Positions 63,579 through 64,000 of a DNA stretch of 64,000 bases are shown in pieces. A model generated the notes under the pieces. It was given only the letters and a program-made list of their open reading frames with translations, was not told the origin of the DNA and made no database searches. Location of the stretch: assembly GCA_947044365.1 (NCBI GenBank), contig OX345636.1, positions 60,577,537-60,641,536 on the forward strand, given 5' to 3'. The position numbers were made by a program, and so were the translations under genes. The first letter of the stretch is position 1. Every line of letters begins with the position of its first letter. The stretch is from Petrosia ficiformis. Lineage: Eukaryota; Porifera; Demospongiae; Haplosclerida; Petrosiidae.

Positions 63579-64000
63579 AGGGCTTGTGCTTGTGCTTGTA
63601 TTTGGGCTTGTGCTTGTGCTTATGCTTATGCTTGTACTTGTGCTTGTATTTGTACTTGTGCTTGTGCTTGTGCTTGTACTTGTGCTTGTGCTTGTGCTTG
63701 TACTTGTGCTTGTACTTGTACTTGTATTTGTGCTTGTACTTGTGCTTATACATTTGTACTTGTTCTTATACTTGTGCTTGTGCTTGTGCTTGTGCTTGTG
63801 CTTGTACTTGTGCTTGTACTTGTGCTTATACTTGTGCTTGTATTTGTGCTTTTGCTTGTGCTTGTACTTATACTTGTATTTGTGCTTGTACTTGTGCTTA
63901 TACATTTGTACTTGTACTTATACTTGTGATTGTGCTTGTGCTTGTACTTGTGCTTGTACTTGTACTTGTATTTGTGCTTGTGCTTGTGCTTGTGCTTGTG
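63579..64000 (+). repeat. CTTGTG/CTTGTA hexamer satellite running off the window
   Basis: An uninterrupted run of CTTGTG, CTTGTA, CTTATA and TTTGTG hexamers from about 63,579 to the right edge. The hexamer phase keeps minus-strand frames open (KHKYKH repeats, 63,484-63,753 and 63,540-63,905), which are not genes. The full length is unknown. Confidence 0.92.

Noticed and set aside
63484..63905. Lys/His/Tyr-rich minus-strand frames
   Set aside because: Direct product of the CTTGTG hexamer array.
1..64000. tRNA, rRNA or bacterial-type operon and ribosome-binding features
   Set aside because: No tRNA box pair, rRNA segment or prokaryotic gene arrangement was seen. GGTTCGATG in MITE family A is not followed by a tRNA fold.

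Overview
This is a 64-kb piece of an AT-rich, intron-containing eukaryotic (metazoan) nuclear genome. Evidence: GT-AG introns, a multi-exon ankyrin gene, hAT-type and Penelope-type transposon relics, dense microsatellites, and no bacterial gene arrangement. The extreme abundance of the palindromic hexamer ACATGT/GTACAT and the repeat content would suit a sponge or another early-branching marine invertebrate, but the species is inferred, not shown.

Layout. 1-9.2 kb holds no convincing gene: a long fold-back (inverted) repeat with internal ~305-bp tandem units, two copies of a ~400-bp MITE-like family, and an 81-bp satellite. 9.2-10.7 kb is the gene-dense point: a three-exon gene for an 87-residue protein (+), a converging short minus-strand gene with a 5' UTR intron, and a CpG-richer stretch between that gene and the first exon of the main gene. 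From 10,677 to the right edge the window is essentially one plus-strand gene. Nine exons (about 240 codons so far) encode an N-terminal helix pair and a stack of ankyrin repeats, mostly one repeat per exon, all joined in phase 0 until the last visible junction. Introns of 3-14 kb are filled with repeats.

The introns contain hAT-like MITEs (several with exact 8-bp target duplications), a TTAA-flanked MITE, a broken reverse-transcriptase gene, a broken Penelope-like 3' half with GIY-YIG nuclease and a hammerhead-like core, relics of two hAT BED zinc fingers, several satellites, and large direct and inverted segmental duplications.

The most striking observation concerns exons 6 and 7 (47,214-47,312 and 52,527-52,625). 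They sit in two tandem copies of a ~5-kb segment. The flanking intron sequence is nearly identical (about 98% by eye upstream, about 97% downstream), yet the two 99-bp exons match at only about 60% of positions, with the change exactly at the splice sites. A decayed copy of the start of exon 3 at 16,649 and duplicated intron next to exon 5 show that the locus repeatedly duplicates exon-bearing modules. All identities were counted by eye.
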